From assembly GCA_027923505.1 (NCBI GenBank), contig BROI01000020.1, positions 558,001 to 622,000 on the forward strand: a DNA stretch of 64,000 bases, in the 5' to 3' direction. The position numbers were made by a program, and so were the translations under genes. The notes below the pieces were generated by a model. It ran no database searches and was not told the DNA's origin. It was given only the letters and a program-made list of their open reading frames with translations. Numbering within the stretch: the first letter of the stretch is position 1; each line of letters begins with the position of its first letter. Shown piece after piece: positions 1 to 8,450 of the stretch. The stretch comes from Mayamaea pseudoterrestris. Its lineage: Eukaryota; Bacillariophyta; Bacillariophyceae; Sellaphorales; Sellaphoraceae.

Positions 1-1687
1 ATGCCTTCCAGGGCGACCGCTGCCGAACAACAAATGCTCGGTCGTCAATGACAACCCAGCCGGTGAACGGATCGGTAAAGGAAGTGAGCGCCCGCTGCGC
101 CTTGACAGCTCTAGCCGCCGCGTGCGGAAACATGACATCGTACCATGCCGCATCGGCCTTTGACAGGACTCTCGAAACGGCTCCCCACGGTTCAAATTTC
201 ACGTCCAAAATCACGGCACTCCCACCCGGCGTACCATCGGTTCCATTCATCAGCACATAGTAACGATCCACTCCATACGAACCAACGCCCGATCCAACGC
301 GTCTCGCTACATCCACCACTTTATAGTAGTCATCGTCCCACTCGCGGACGCGAAAGCCCATCTTTTGCATCGTGGCTCCGTACTGATCCGACGTGAAAGT
401 TTGCTTGATTCGCTCCTCCAAGTCCGAGTCAATCTTTTCGAGTTTCATTGCCTCCTTCTTGACGAGCCGTCGTTCCATTGTCGAATTGTTCATTTCCGTG
501 TACTTGTCGAGCTGCTTGTACTGGGAATTGACCGATTCAACGTGCTTTAAAAAGTCTCGTAAACTTCCTTGGGAAGTCTTTGGTGTAATTTCGCTCACCA
601 AGGCCACGTCGTTGCCAACGTAGGAAAAGACTTTGGCAACGTACGTGCCAAGAAAGGCGTAGACAATGTTCTTAATGGCGTTTGGCTTGAATCCGTTGGT
701 GTAGGCGTGGTTGTAGATGGAAACTGCGATGCGAATGACGTCAATGTGAAAGTCTGAATGAAGCGAGCAAGAAGCGACGAATTATGAGTGAGTTGCCAGA
801 AACGAGACAGACAATTACGATCGTGTAACACAGTCAAAGCTAACGAAACAATCAGCTTTGATCGTGCAGAGCAGCCATAGCTAGCCAGCCCAAGCCCTTT
901 GCCCCTCCTCCAACGTACCATATATCGCCGCCTCATCAAAGTCATTGACTCCAAAAACAACCTCCCCACCCCGATTCTTCCACGCCCCAAAGTTCGACAA
1001 GTGTTGATCACCGGTGATCCACGTATACAATGACTTTTCGCTAAACGGAATGCCATCCATTTTGGGTTGTATGCCGATACTGCTCAACGTAAAGTTGCTC
1101 CACTTGCCGCCGGCAAAGTCCAGCCAAAACAGTTGCGCCGTGGCGCGGTAAAAGACGCTGTAGTCTTGCGACTGAATGTTGTATTCCTCCACGAGTACGC
1201 TTCGCGGAACGCCAAAGGCTTCGGCGCGCTGCATGAACACGTCAATGACGTGACTGCAGCGCTTGCTGGCGGATGGTGGCTTCCAGTACTTGCGGTTGGT
1301 GGAACCTTCCAATGGAATGGAGGAGGAGAATGATGATGTCTTATCGTGCTTATCTTCTATGGTTGTCGTCGTCATGACTTCAATGGGCGAATCATCGTAA
1401 ACGTCATTGTCAAAAAACCTTCTCCAATCGGTTGATGCTTGCTTTGTTGCTGTCACGCTTTGGAATGATGTTCCATTGGCTTGCGTATGACGGCTGCAGC
1501 GAGTTTGAAGCAGCGCGAGACTTGCAAAAAGAGCAACGACTGCAGCAGCTGCACCGGCAATTGCAGTAGTTTTGCGAGGAGACCCTCTTGGTTCCGTTTC
1601 TGTCAATGTAACTGCTGCTGTCGGAAGGAGGCATTGTCGCTCACCAATAGCATCAGAAGCATCAAGATGCTGATTCGTTTGCCGCAT
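1..1687 (-). CDS. DUF2252 family protein, copy 1 (3' end outside window)
   Basis: Two-exon gene read leftward. Exon 1 is 919-1687 (start ATG at 1687, MRQTNQ), the intron is 754-918 (165 nt, GTACGT donor, CAG acceptor) and exon 2 runs from 753 off the left edge. Splicing gives a continuous DFDEAAIYDFHIDVIRIAVS, which fits the family pattern better than read-through, where a stop follows. DUF2252 proteins have a kinase-like fold; the family's GDxHxxN block (GDQHLSNFG) and the DFDEA block are both present. A hydrophobic segment of about 20 residues near residue 40 suggests a membrane anchor with the domain on the far side. The molecular function of the family is not established. The near-identical complete copy is at 24579-26525. 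Confidence 0.85.
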
Positions 1688-2152
1688 TATTATGAAAGTT
1701 GCGTGCAGCAAACAGCAAGCTGTAAAATCCTTTTGTCCCTTTTAGTCTATTTAATGCGAGAGATATACCGAGTAGCCAAACGATCCAATCTTGGATGGAT
1801 TTGTCGTCATGGTGGAGCTCATGGTTGCAGTTCGCGATCTTTTATCTTGTCGCTCTGGTAATGGGTCGACTGGCTGGCTCGATGATTGTCACGCCAGCCG
1901 GACGATCGCTCTCACAATTTCTCGACGCTGGAACCGACGTGAGCTTGCTCAGCTCGCTATCCATCGAGCCACATCAAACGCAATGCTTGCGATTCACACT
2001 TCAGGACCATCCCATTATTGCTATATAGACAGCGCTTATAGCTACCATCTAAACACTGCTCGTCAGCTTATTTTTTCTGAACCTTTATACTCCATACTCT
2101 GCTGCTCCCCGATACAAATGACAGTCATTTTCCATCTCAATCTTCAACAATC
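1688..2152. other. Intergenic, 5' of DUF2252 copy 1
   Basis: Holds the presumed promoter of the DUF2252 gene and the 3' flank of the oxygenase gene. A tract near 1935-1965 is rich in GCTCG/CGAGC words, which are also present in copy 2 near 26770-26800. No gene or RNA was recognised. Confidence 0.5.
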
Positions 2153-3295
2153 TCATCGCAGGTGCAAAAACCACACCAGCAATAGTCGCGATCCATTCGT
2201 AATCTCCCGACCCGCATGCACCAACGATCCCGGATGAAAGAGTAGCTCACCCCGCTCCAATCGCACCGTCGCATCCAAGTCGCAAAAGTACGTGCCACCA
2301 CCCTGATACTCGTTCGAATGACTCAATAGCAACTGCGCCGTCACATCGCACTTGTCGTGATGCAGCGGCACGCCAGAGTGCGACACGTCATACTTTAACA
2401 CGTGCGGCTGGTTGGTATCCATGCGCACCACCGGAGGCCGCTGGCAGCGAGAGCCCGCGTAGAGCTGCTGGAGCGACCACACCACAAAGTCCGTCAACGG
2501 TTGCGCAAGCGACATGCCTCCCGGAATCTCCGCCAGCGGCAAATCTTGCTTGGTTAAACTGTACAAGTTGGTTTCCCAGCCGTGGCGACGAGCATTGGCG
2601 TGACTCTCGGCGCGCGCCATGATTGGTTCCAGCAGTGGAAGTAGCGCGTCGGGAAGTTGCGTTTTAAAGACGCAACATTGCGGCGGTCCAATCCTCGTGG
2701 CGGCAAACTGGTAGCTGTGTGAACTGGAGGAGGATCGCGATAAAGTCATTTGCGAAAGCTGCAGTGGAGGTGGTGGCGGCGCGCAGCCACCCAAGTCCTC
2801 CATGGCCCGGCACGTCAAAATGGCAATGTCTTCCACCGAGGATGCTCCGCACGTAACGTCTTCCGCGCCGCAAGGAAAGCAGTCGTTTGGTGTCGAAAAG
2901 TCGCCGTCGTGGTTATGCGCTTGCGGTGGTGTGCGTAACGCTGGTGGTGGCTGCAGGGGTCGAGCTGCATAAACGGGAGTCTCCATCAGCTTGCCTTTGC
3001 TCGCCATTTGCTTGGCGGTAGCGTTTGCCATGGCCATTCTCTTGCAAGACGGCAATGGCAGCGGCGGCGGCGGTGGAACAGAGACACTTGCCACTGGCGT
3101 GCCCTGTTCCTGAAAATGTGGCTGCACGCGCGAGGTACCCGCCAAAGCCCGCAGGCACGCTTTCGTTTGGAGGTACAACGGTCGATGCTGCGTTTGACGC
3201 TTGTGCTTGGTGGACGCTTCGTCAAACGGAACATTGTCGTCGTCGTCGTCGGGAATGACGTGCGGGAGTTTGCGATGATTGGAGCGATGGTTCAT
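2153..3295 (-). CDS. 2-oxoglutarate/Fe(II)-dependent oxygenase, copy 1
   Basis: Single-exon, 380 residues, ATG at 3295. The C-terminal half matches the prolyl-4-hydroxylase/PKHD type of 2OG-Fe(II) dioxygenase: HHD at about 312-314 supplies the HxD iron ligands, a GGGTYF block follows, the distal iron-binding His lies near 360 (SLVHAG) and the 2OG-binding Arg near 370 (GSRLLL). Such enzymes hydroxylate protein or small-molecule substrates; the substrate here cannot be told. The N-terminal ~190 residues are low in complexity, with polyproline and acidic stretches, and are probably disordered. No signal peptide is visible, so a cytosolic or nuclear enzyme is likely. It sits 3' to 5' toward the DUF2252 gene on the same strand and is duplicated at 26990-28129, with the catalytic half unchanged at protein level. 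Confidence 0.85.
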   Translation of the reverse strand: MNHRSNHRKLPHVIPDDDDDNVPFDEASTKHKRQTQHRPLYLQTKACLRALAGTSRVQPHFQEQGTPVASVSVPPPPPLPLPSCKRMAMANATAKQMASKGKLMETPVYAARPLQPPPALRTPPQAHNHDGDFSTPNDCFPCGAEDVTCGASSVEDIAILTCRAMEDLGGCAPPPPPLQLSQMTLSRSSSSSHSYQFAATRIGPPQCCVFKTQLPDALLPLLEPIMARAESHANARRHGWETNLYSLTKQDLPLAEIPGGMSLAQPLTDFVVWSLQQLYAGSRCQRPPVVRMDTNQPHVLKYDVSHSGVPLHHDKCDVTAQLLLSHSNEYQGGGTYFCDLDATVRLERGELLFHPGSLVHAGREITNGSRLLLVWFLHLR

Positions 3296-3849
3296 GCCGT
3301 GTTTGCAGAATTAATGGAGTAGCGAGGAAACTGGAGCTAGAAGAAGTTGGAGATCAAGGGCTGCTGTTTGGGTTGTAACAGCTCCTCCTCCACTTGCAGC
3401 AGCATTGGAGTTGTCCGTTTTCGCATCGTACTTAAAAAGGTCTGATCTCGCCATGGTTTTCGCAGAGAGTCGACACATGGCTAGCGCGATTGTGGAGTGC
3501 GCGTAAGGACGCATGGTGCATGATTATGTAGATGGCAGCATTGCTCGAGGTGTGTCTCGTTATAGGAGTTATTCAGCACTGAGTGGATTTACTGAACAGG
3601 GTGTGAGCGATAGTCCTGCCATTATCGGTGCAGCTATCAGGTGACGGATTGAGTGTATTGAAACAATAAGGTTGGCAATGAGAGGCTAGCTAATGTGATG
3701 ATGTCGTTCCCCACGACTCGATTTTGGTCGCGGATGCGTGACATGCCGATCCTCCATCCACCATGAAGATTTTCGCCGCGTCAGCCGTCGATCAAACATC
3801 ATTGGCTTGCTCGAGAATCTTTAGCGAGCATTACTAAACGATAGTTTAT
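3296..3849. promoter_or_regulatory. Divergent intergenic region, copy 1
   Basis: About 0.55 kb between the oxygenase gene (minus) and the aldo/keto reductase gene (plus); both promoters should lie here. The matching tract at 28130-28700 is similar but has many small indels, so this region has drifted more than the coding parts. No specific binding site could be assigned. Confidence 0.5.
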
Positions 3850-4021
3850 CTGAGAATTCTCCTTCCTATTATTTGCCTCGCAGCATACGCCAAGCTATCG
3901 AATGGTCTCGCTTTGGAGAATCCTCGTCGTTTCTCGACTGCTTCCAAAGAAACGCAACAATCTACATTTAGCATCAATCAACCTACATCCAGCAAGCTAT
4001 CTCGTCGCCAAGTCATGAACC

Positions 4022-5164
4022 ATGCAGCAGCTAAGCGTAACGACTGCAGCCTTTGCCGCGACGCGGAGTGGTTTTTGTTCCGTCATGTGCGTTGCTGCTC
4101 GACAAACTCCTCTATTAATGAGAGCTGCCACCACTGCCACCACTACCAAGATTCCCACCGTCTCACTCGGCAAGTCCAAGCTCCAGCTATCACGCTCCAT
4201 CCAGGGCTACTGGCAACTGGCCGGCGGGCACGGCAAGTACCGCAAGTCCGACGCCACGGCGAACATGGTGGCGCACTACGACGCCGGATTCACTTCGCTC
4301 GATACCGCCGACATTTACGGACCGTCGGAGCGCATCGTTGGCAACTTTGTTGGAATGCAATTGCAACAAAAACCAGTTGTTTGCACCAAGTTTTGCTGCT
4401 TTCGCTTTCTGGACGATATTGATCGCGCTGAAGTCCGCGACCGCATCCTCAAGGCGTGCGAGCGACTTCAAGTGAAACAACTGCCGCTCGTGGCCTTGTT
4501 TTGGAGCAACTACGACATTAAACGCTACGTGGATGTGGGACTGTACTTGGCGGAGCTGCAGGAGGAGGGATTGATTGGCGAAATTGGCGCCACCAACTTT
4601 GACTTGATTCGTCTGCAGGAACTGCATAAAGCGGGCGTGCCCTTGGTGAGTCACCAGGTGCAGCTGAGCGCACTGGATCGGCGGCCAATCCAGTCGGGCA
4701 TGGTCGACTGGTGCCACGAACATGACATTAAGATTATTAGCTTTGGTTCCGTGGCGAGCGGCATTTTGAGCGACGCCAGCTTGAACGCACCATCACCACT
4801 GACGAAACAGGAGCAAACGACGGCGAGTTTGCGATTGTACTCGAGCACGGCGGAGCGGTTCGGCGACTGGTCGTTGGTGCAGGAGCTGCTCCACGTCATG
4901 CGTGAGATTGCCCAAGGTGTTCGTAACGACGGCCGCTGCGCGCAGGCAAATATTAGCAACGTTGCGCAGCGCTACGTGCTCGATACTCCCGGCGTGGCGG
5001 CAATCATCATTGGCGTGCGCAATGTAAGCCATTTGGAGGAGAATGTGAGGACGCACTCGTTTACGCTAACAGCGGAGGAAGTGGACGCAATCAATCAAGT
5101 GGTGGCCAAGCGAAAGGGACCGAAAGGTGACGTGTGGGACATTGAACGAGGTTATGTCGTATAA
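4022..5164 (+). CDS. Aldo/keto reductase, copy 1 (original plastid presequence lost)
   Basis: Paralogue of 28701-30038. The reductase domain (from about 4150) is open and close to copy 2, but the N-terminal coding region from about 3850 is damaged: the start codon used by copy 2 at 28701 has no counterpart here, and small indels disrupt the signal, transit and twin-arginine segments. The longest open frame that reads into the domain starts at ATG 4022 and gives 380 residues. Its new first ~45 residues are rich in Ala, Ser, Thr and Arg and contain no Asp or Glu, which resembles a mitochondrial presequence, but this is inference. Asp, Tyr and Lys of the AKR tetrad are kept, while the usual catalytic His before Trp is replaced by Phe, as in copy 2. 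It may be a pseudogene, or a retargeted enzyme. Confidence 0.65.
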   Translation: MQQLSVTTAAFAATRSGFCSVMCVAARQTPLLMRAATTATTTKIPTVSLGKSKLQLSRSIQGYWQLAGGHGKYRKSDATANMVAHYDAGFTSLDTADIYGPSERIVGNFVGMQLQQKPVVCTKFCCFRFLDDIDRAEVRDRILKACERLQVKQLPLVALFWSNYDIKRYVDVGLYLAELQEEGLIGEIGATNFDLIRLQELHKAGVPLVSHQVQLSALDRRPIQSGMVDWCHEHDIKIISFGSVASGILSDASLNAPSPLTKQEQTTASLRLYSSTAERFGDWSLVQELLHVMREIAQGVRNDGRCAQANISNVAQRYVLDTPGVAAIIIGVRNVSHLEENVRTHSFTLTAEEVDAINQVVAKRKGPKGDVWDIERGYVV

Positions 5165-5285
5165 CATGTTTATAGTTGTCATGCGAAAGTAAACCTTTTT
5201 TGTTTGAATACAAAATTTAAATATCATGAGCAAGTCACTGATCAAATACTTATTGGCAACAAAGAGATAGCTAATGACAGACTTT

Positions 5286-5599
5286 GATATAATGATGGTA
5301 CTTGCTATTGCTGCTATTGCTTCTTCTATTGCTTCTCTCTCAATACTTTTGGTCTCTTCACAAGCTTTTGAGAGAAACGTGTTCGCAGCAAACGAAAATG
5401 CGAGCATGCGAAAAAGAGACGTTTCGAACGAAGCGACGACGTCGATGATTACGAGGATGACGTGGCGAGACCCAGTGTGACATATGCAACAACGGTGCGA
5501 CATCCAGAAACGGTACGACATTTACACGTTTTAAGAGCAACGCCAACCACAACGCAACACATTTTTCTTTGATGCAACTCCAGTATTTAAACGGTAACA
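5286..5599. other. Intergenic, start of unique DNA after duplication breakpoint
   Basis: Begins at the right breakpoint of duplication copy 1. It opens with a low-complexity stretch of GCTATT/GCTTCT words (about 5300-5345), then runs into the presumed TGS1 promoter. Short repeats of a GGTGCGACAT / GGTACGACAT word occur near 5492-5522. No gene is supported. Confidence 0.4.
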
Positions 5600-7360
5600 A
5601 TGGGTCGACGCAAGCATCCAAGGAGATCAAACGACTTTAGCAGTGATGTTCAGCAGCAGCAGCAGCAGCAAAATGTAGCTGCTAGCGAAGCGCCCGCCAT
5701 CAAGCGACCATGGCACAAGAAGAAACAGAAGAAGTGGCATCCGCGCACGACGTGGATGGAACAAGTCATTGACAGAAACAACACGAACAAGGGGCAGCCG
5801 CTTGTTATACTACTTGATGATGATGATAATAATAATTATCAAGTAGCCGCTGCTGCTGCTGCTGCTGCTGGCGAGTGCAATGCATCGCCCTGCGCCGCAC
5901 GAGCCAGCGCGCAGCAACTGACGATACTCATGACGCGCGTCTTGCTGGAGGATGATTTTTGGAAACAAACGACTGCAAATACTGCAGCCGAGCAGGCGAA
6001 CGAAACTAAAATGATAGACGAAACTAACATGACGGACGAAAAGGTCGACGAACAAGAAGCAGTAGATGGCGACGGAGCTGCAGATGCACATGAGGAAGGA
6101 TTGACTGCTGCTAATGCTGATGCTGCAACAGTCATGAATTTAACAGTCGACTCGCTCAAATCTACGTCTACAGATGCAGCAGCAGCAGCAGCAGTAGCAG
6201 CAGCAGAACACAATGACAAGATATTATTATTCTGCAAACTAGTCATTCGCAACCATTCCTCCTGCTCCCTTGCTCCTCCACGTATGCCCAAGCACGTGAA
6301 ACTACTGCCGCGCGGAAACAATGGCGATGGCATTCTGAATCCCTATGCCAACATTTCCAGCAAGTTTTGGGCCCAGCGGCATCGCCTCTTCTCCAAATAC
6401 AATAGTGGCGTGCGACTGGACGAGCCGGAGGCTTGGTACAGTGTCACGCCGGAAGCGATTGCACATCACGTGGCGCGTAGAATGCTCGGCGAGCAAGAGA
6501 CTGCTGCTGCTGCAATGACTGGAAACGATCATGACGCTGCTAAAACACCAAAACAACGTCGCCCACTCATTATATTGGACGCCTTTTGCGGCTGGGGCGG
6601 CAATTCAATTGCCTTTGGCCAGCATGCCAACGTGTTGGTGGTTGCCGTGGATTTGCACAGGAGCCGGCTCGAACAGGCGGCGCACAATGCCAAGATTTAC
6701 AACGTACCAGCCGAGCGATTAATCTTGGTGCATGCGAATGCGCTGCAAGTCATGGAACACTATCGAAATGGAAGGCGTATATTGAAAACAGCGCATGAAG
6801 CCGGTAGTCAATCCCATGTGTCAGCATCATCATCAGCTGCTGCAGCAACCATTGACGGCTACCGCATTGGAGGATTGGAGCTACTACCCGACTACATTGA
6901 CGCCATATTCCTGTCACCGCCGTGGGGAGGGCCATCGTACCAAAGGGCGAGCAGCAGCAACTCGGACGACTCGTTTTCGCTGAGCCGCATTCAGATTCAG
7001 AAACAGTTGCTTCCTACTGACGACAGCGAGATTGCCATTGAGAGTGGAGCAGCTGACGGTGCACCCGAACAAATGGTTTGTGGTAGCACTGAAGCATTTG
7101 TCAATGGCGCGGAACTGCTTGCCATGGCGCTGCGTGCATTGCCCATGAAAGCACAATACGACGACCACGAGTCAGCATTAGTGTCAAGCGACGACGATCC
7201 AATTTATACGCCAAAATTTCGTTTGGCCTACTTTTTGCCGCGCAACATTGACGGGGTGAGCGTTGGTCGCGCCGCCTGGCAAGCTGGATATTGTCAAAGT
7301 TTGGAACTGGAGCAGCAATACTTGCAGCACAAGTTCAAAACGGTCACGGCGTACTTTTAG
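5600..7360 (+). CDS. TGS1: Trimethylguanosine synthase (snRNA/snoRNA cap hypermethylase)
   Basis: Intronless, 586 residues, ATG at 5600. TGS1 converts the m7G cap of snRNAs and snoRNAs to 2,2,7-trimethylguanosine in the nucleus or nucleolus, using S-adenosylmethionine. The C-terminal half carries the family signature: a FWAQRHRLFSKYNSGVRLD block at about 253-272, a SVTPEAIAHHVA block, the SAM-binding DAFCGWGGNS at about 327, a VAVDLHRSR acidic strand end, and the catalytic FLSPPWGGPSY at about 435. The N-terminal ~230 residues are low in complexity with Gln, Ala and Asp/Asn runs from CAG-like repeats and are not conserved in the family. A further low-complexity insert (around 395-410) and an insert after the SPPW motif lengthen the domain. 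Human TGS1 is longer and yeast Tgs1 shorter, so size varies widely. Confidence 0.92.
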   Translation: MGRRKHPRRSNDFSSDVQQQQQQQNVAASEAPAIKRPWHKKKQKKWHPRTTWMEQVIDRNNTNKGQPLVILLDDDDNNNYQVAAAAAAAAGECNASPCAARASAQQLTILMTRVLLEDDFWKQTTANTAAEQANETKMIDETNMTDEKVDEQEAVDGDGAADAHEEGLTAANADAATVMNLTVDSLKSTSTDAAAAAAVAAAEHNDKILLFCKLVIRNHSSCSLAPPRMPKHVKLLPRGNNGDGILNPYANISSKFWAQRHRLFSKYNSGVRLDEPEAWYSVTPEAIAHHVARRMLGEQETAAAAMTGNDHDAAKTPKQRRPLIILDAFCGWGGNSIAFGQHANVLVVAVDLHRSRLEQAAHNAKIYNVPAERLILVHANALQVMEHYRNGRRILKTAHEAGSQSHVSASSSAAAATIDGYRIGGLELLPDYIDAIFLSPPWGGPSYQRASSSNSDDSFSLSRIQIQKQLLPTDDSEIAIESGAADGAPEQMVCGSTEAFVNGAELLAMALRALPMKAQYDDHESALVSSDDDPIYTPKFRLAYFLPRNIDGVSVGRAAWQAGYCQSLELEQQYLQHKFKTVTAYF

Positions 7361-7475
7361 ATTAAATAAGGCTATTACTCAGACTAAGTTTGTACATGTC
7401 GTGCCATTTGAATGGTAATGGCAAGCTATGTTCTATCGACTGTAACGAGGGAATAAGTAGCTCGTCAAACTCTGA

Positions 7476-7509
7476 GTGTCGCACCGCGGTGCCGATAACG
7501 CTGCGACAC
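7476..7509. repeat. Small inverted repeat 3' of TGS1
   Basis: Arms GTGTCGCA (7476-7483) and TGCGACAC (7502-7509) can pair around an 18-nt loop. The hairpin lies between the TGS1 stop and the sulfotransferase start. It could act in RNA or as a dyad DNA site; nothing decides this. Confidence 0.5.
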
Positions 7510-7585
7510 ACCGCTTGCCATCAACCATCATGGTCAAATTCGACCATGAGGATTGCACGCCATTGATTTCTCCCAAGATGAGACT

Positions 7586-8239
7586 ATGCGTCTCACTAGA
7601 CGACAAAATGGAAGCAGAAGACGTTGTAAATGCTCCTTGACTATATTGCTAGCTTTGATTATCTCTCTAGCAATTCTACTGCTCTGTCTACTGCTGCATC
7701 GGGTTTCACTTGGATCGAATCCTTCATTCACCGAGCAATTTCGAACAAATGGTTTAAAAACGCATCATGGATCTCCACCAGGCATCTTTCTGCTCGGAAT
7801 GCATCGATCCGGAACGTCGGCCTTATGCCGACTCTTGGCGCAAGCCTTTGACCTTGTCCTTGACGATGCTCATGATGCTGATAACAAAGTCAATGCGACG
7901 AATCTCATTGGCGGCCGCTTCGCCAACGCGCAAGGCTACTACGAACGCACCGACGTGGTGTGGCAAAACAATCACTGGCTCGAGCAATTGAACCTTTCGG
8001 CCTTTTCTCACGTCAAGCGACTGCAGAAGGAGCTGCCAGTGAAACTGCATCTGCAAGAACAACAACAAGAAGACTCGATGTTTTTGCCACTGGATGGAAA
8101 TGGAACGCACGTGATTGACTTTTTGATGCGAAGACAAACAAGAATGACTATCAGCAAGAAGCAAGAGCCTTCTCTAATGCAGCAGCGACAGCCATGGCTC
8201 GTCAAGGATCCTCGTTTATCATTGACCCTTCCACTGTGG
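7586..8239 (+). pseudogene. Sulfotransferase gene, 5' part, split by Copia insertion
   Basis: Start taken as ATG 7586 (MRLTRR); no earlier ATG is in frame. A basic N-terminus is followed by a hydrophobic helix of about 22 residues, the layout of a type II Golgi membrane protein. The PAPS 5'-phosphosulfate loop is seen as LGMHRSGTSALCRLL at about 71-85, and a WLVKDPRLSLTLPLW block corresponds to the family's core strand before the 3'-phosphate-binding region. The gene would transfer sulfate from PAPS to a glycan or similar acceptor in the secretory pathway. Reading stops within a few codons of the Copia element at 8240; the coding sequence resumes at 13397 beyond the 5-bp target duplication. 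In this haplotype the gene should be non-functional. Confidence 0.75.
8235..8239. repeat. Target site duplication TGTGG, left
   Basis: TGTGG immediately before the 5' LTR; the same five bases follow the 3' LTR at 13397-13401. Five-bp duplications are usual for Ty1/copia integrases. Confidence 0.9.
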
Positions 8240-8450
8240 TGTTGAGCATGGATGAGAACCCAAACCGAAGCGGCAGCGGTGACGTCACGAAGACGGTCAC
8301 ATTTAAGTAAGCGCGGTAAGCGGCAACCGAAGGAGTGGATCGAGGACGATCACTTCTTGGAGAAAATAAGTAAAGTGGTTTTATTGACTCTGTTCTGCTT
8401 AATCATTAGTGTCGCTTCAAGGGCGCGCAAGATATATTCTAGATCCAACA
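8240..8450 (+). repeat. 5' LTR of Copia element
   Basis: 211 bp, starting TGTTGAGC and ending CCAACA. It shares all 148 bp of the 3' LTR without a mismatch, plus an extra segment of about 63 bp in its middle, flanked by TAAGTAA words. Part of that segment can pair with the sequence just after the LTR. Confidence 0.9.

Larger units (their letters stand above)
1..5285. repeat. Segmental duplication, copy 1 (left edge cut by window)
   Basis: This block matches 24848-30159 in the same orientation, through genes, introns and intergenic sequence. Identity stops sharply after the shared bases ending at 5285 and 30159, where the two loci continue into unrelated sequence (a low-complexity tract here, the promoter of a glycosyltransferase-like gene there). 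The left boundary lies outside the window, since position 1 already matches 24848. Each copy holds a DUF2252 gene (minus), a 2OG-Fe(II) oxygenase gene (minus) and an aldo/keto reductase gene (plus). Small indels occur mainly in noncoding DNA. Confidence 0.95.

Noticed and set aside
4190-4723. Long open frame antisense to the aldo/keto reductase (also 29415-30119 in copy 2)
   Set aside because: It is opposite a clear coding domain and has no features of its own; codon bias of the sense gene explains it.
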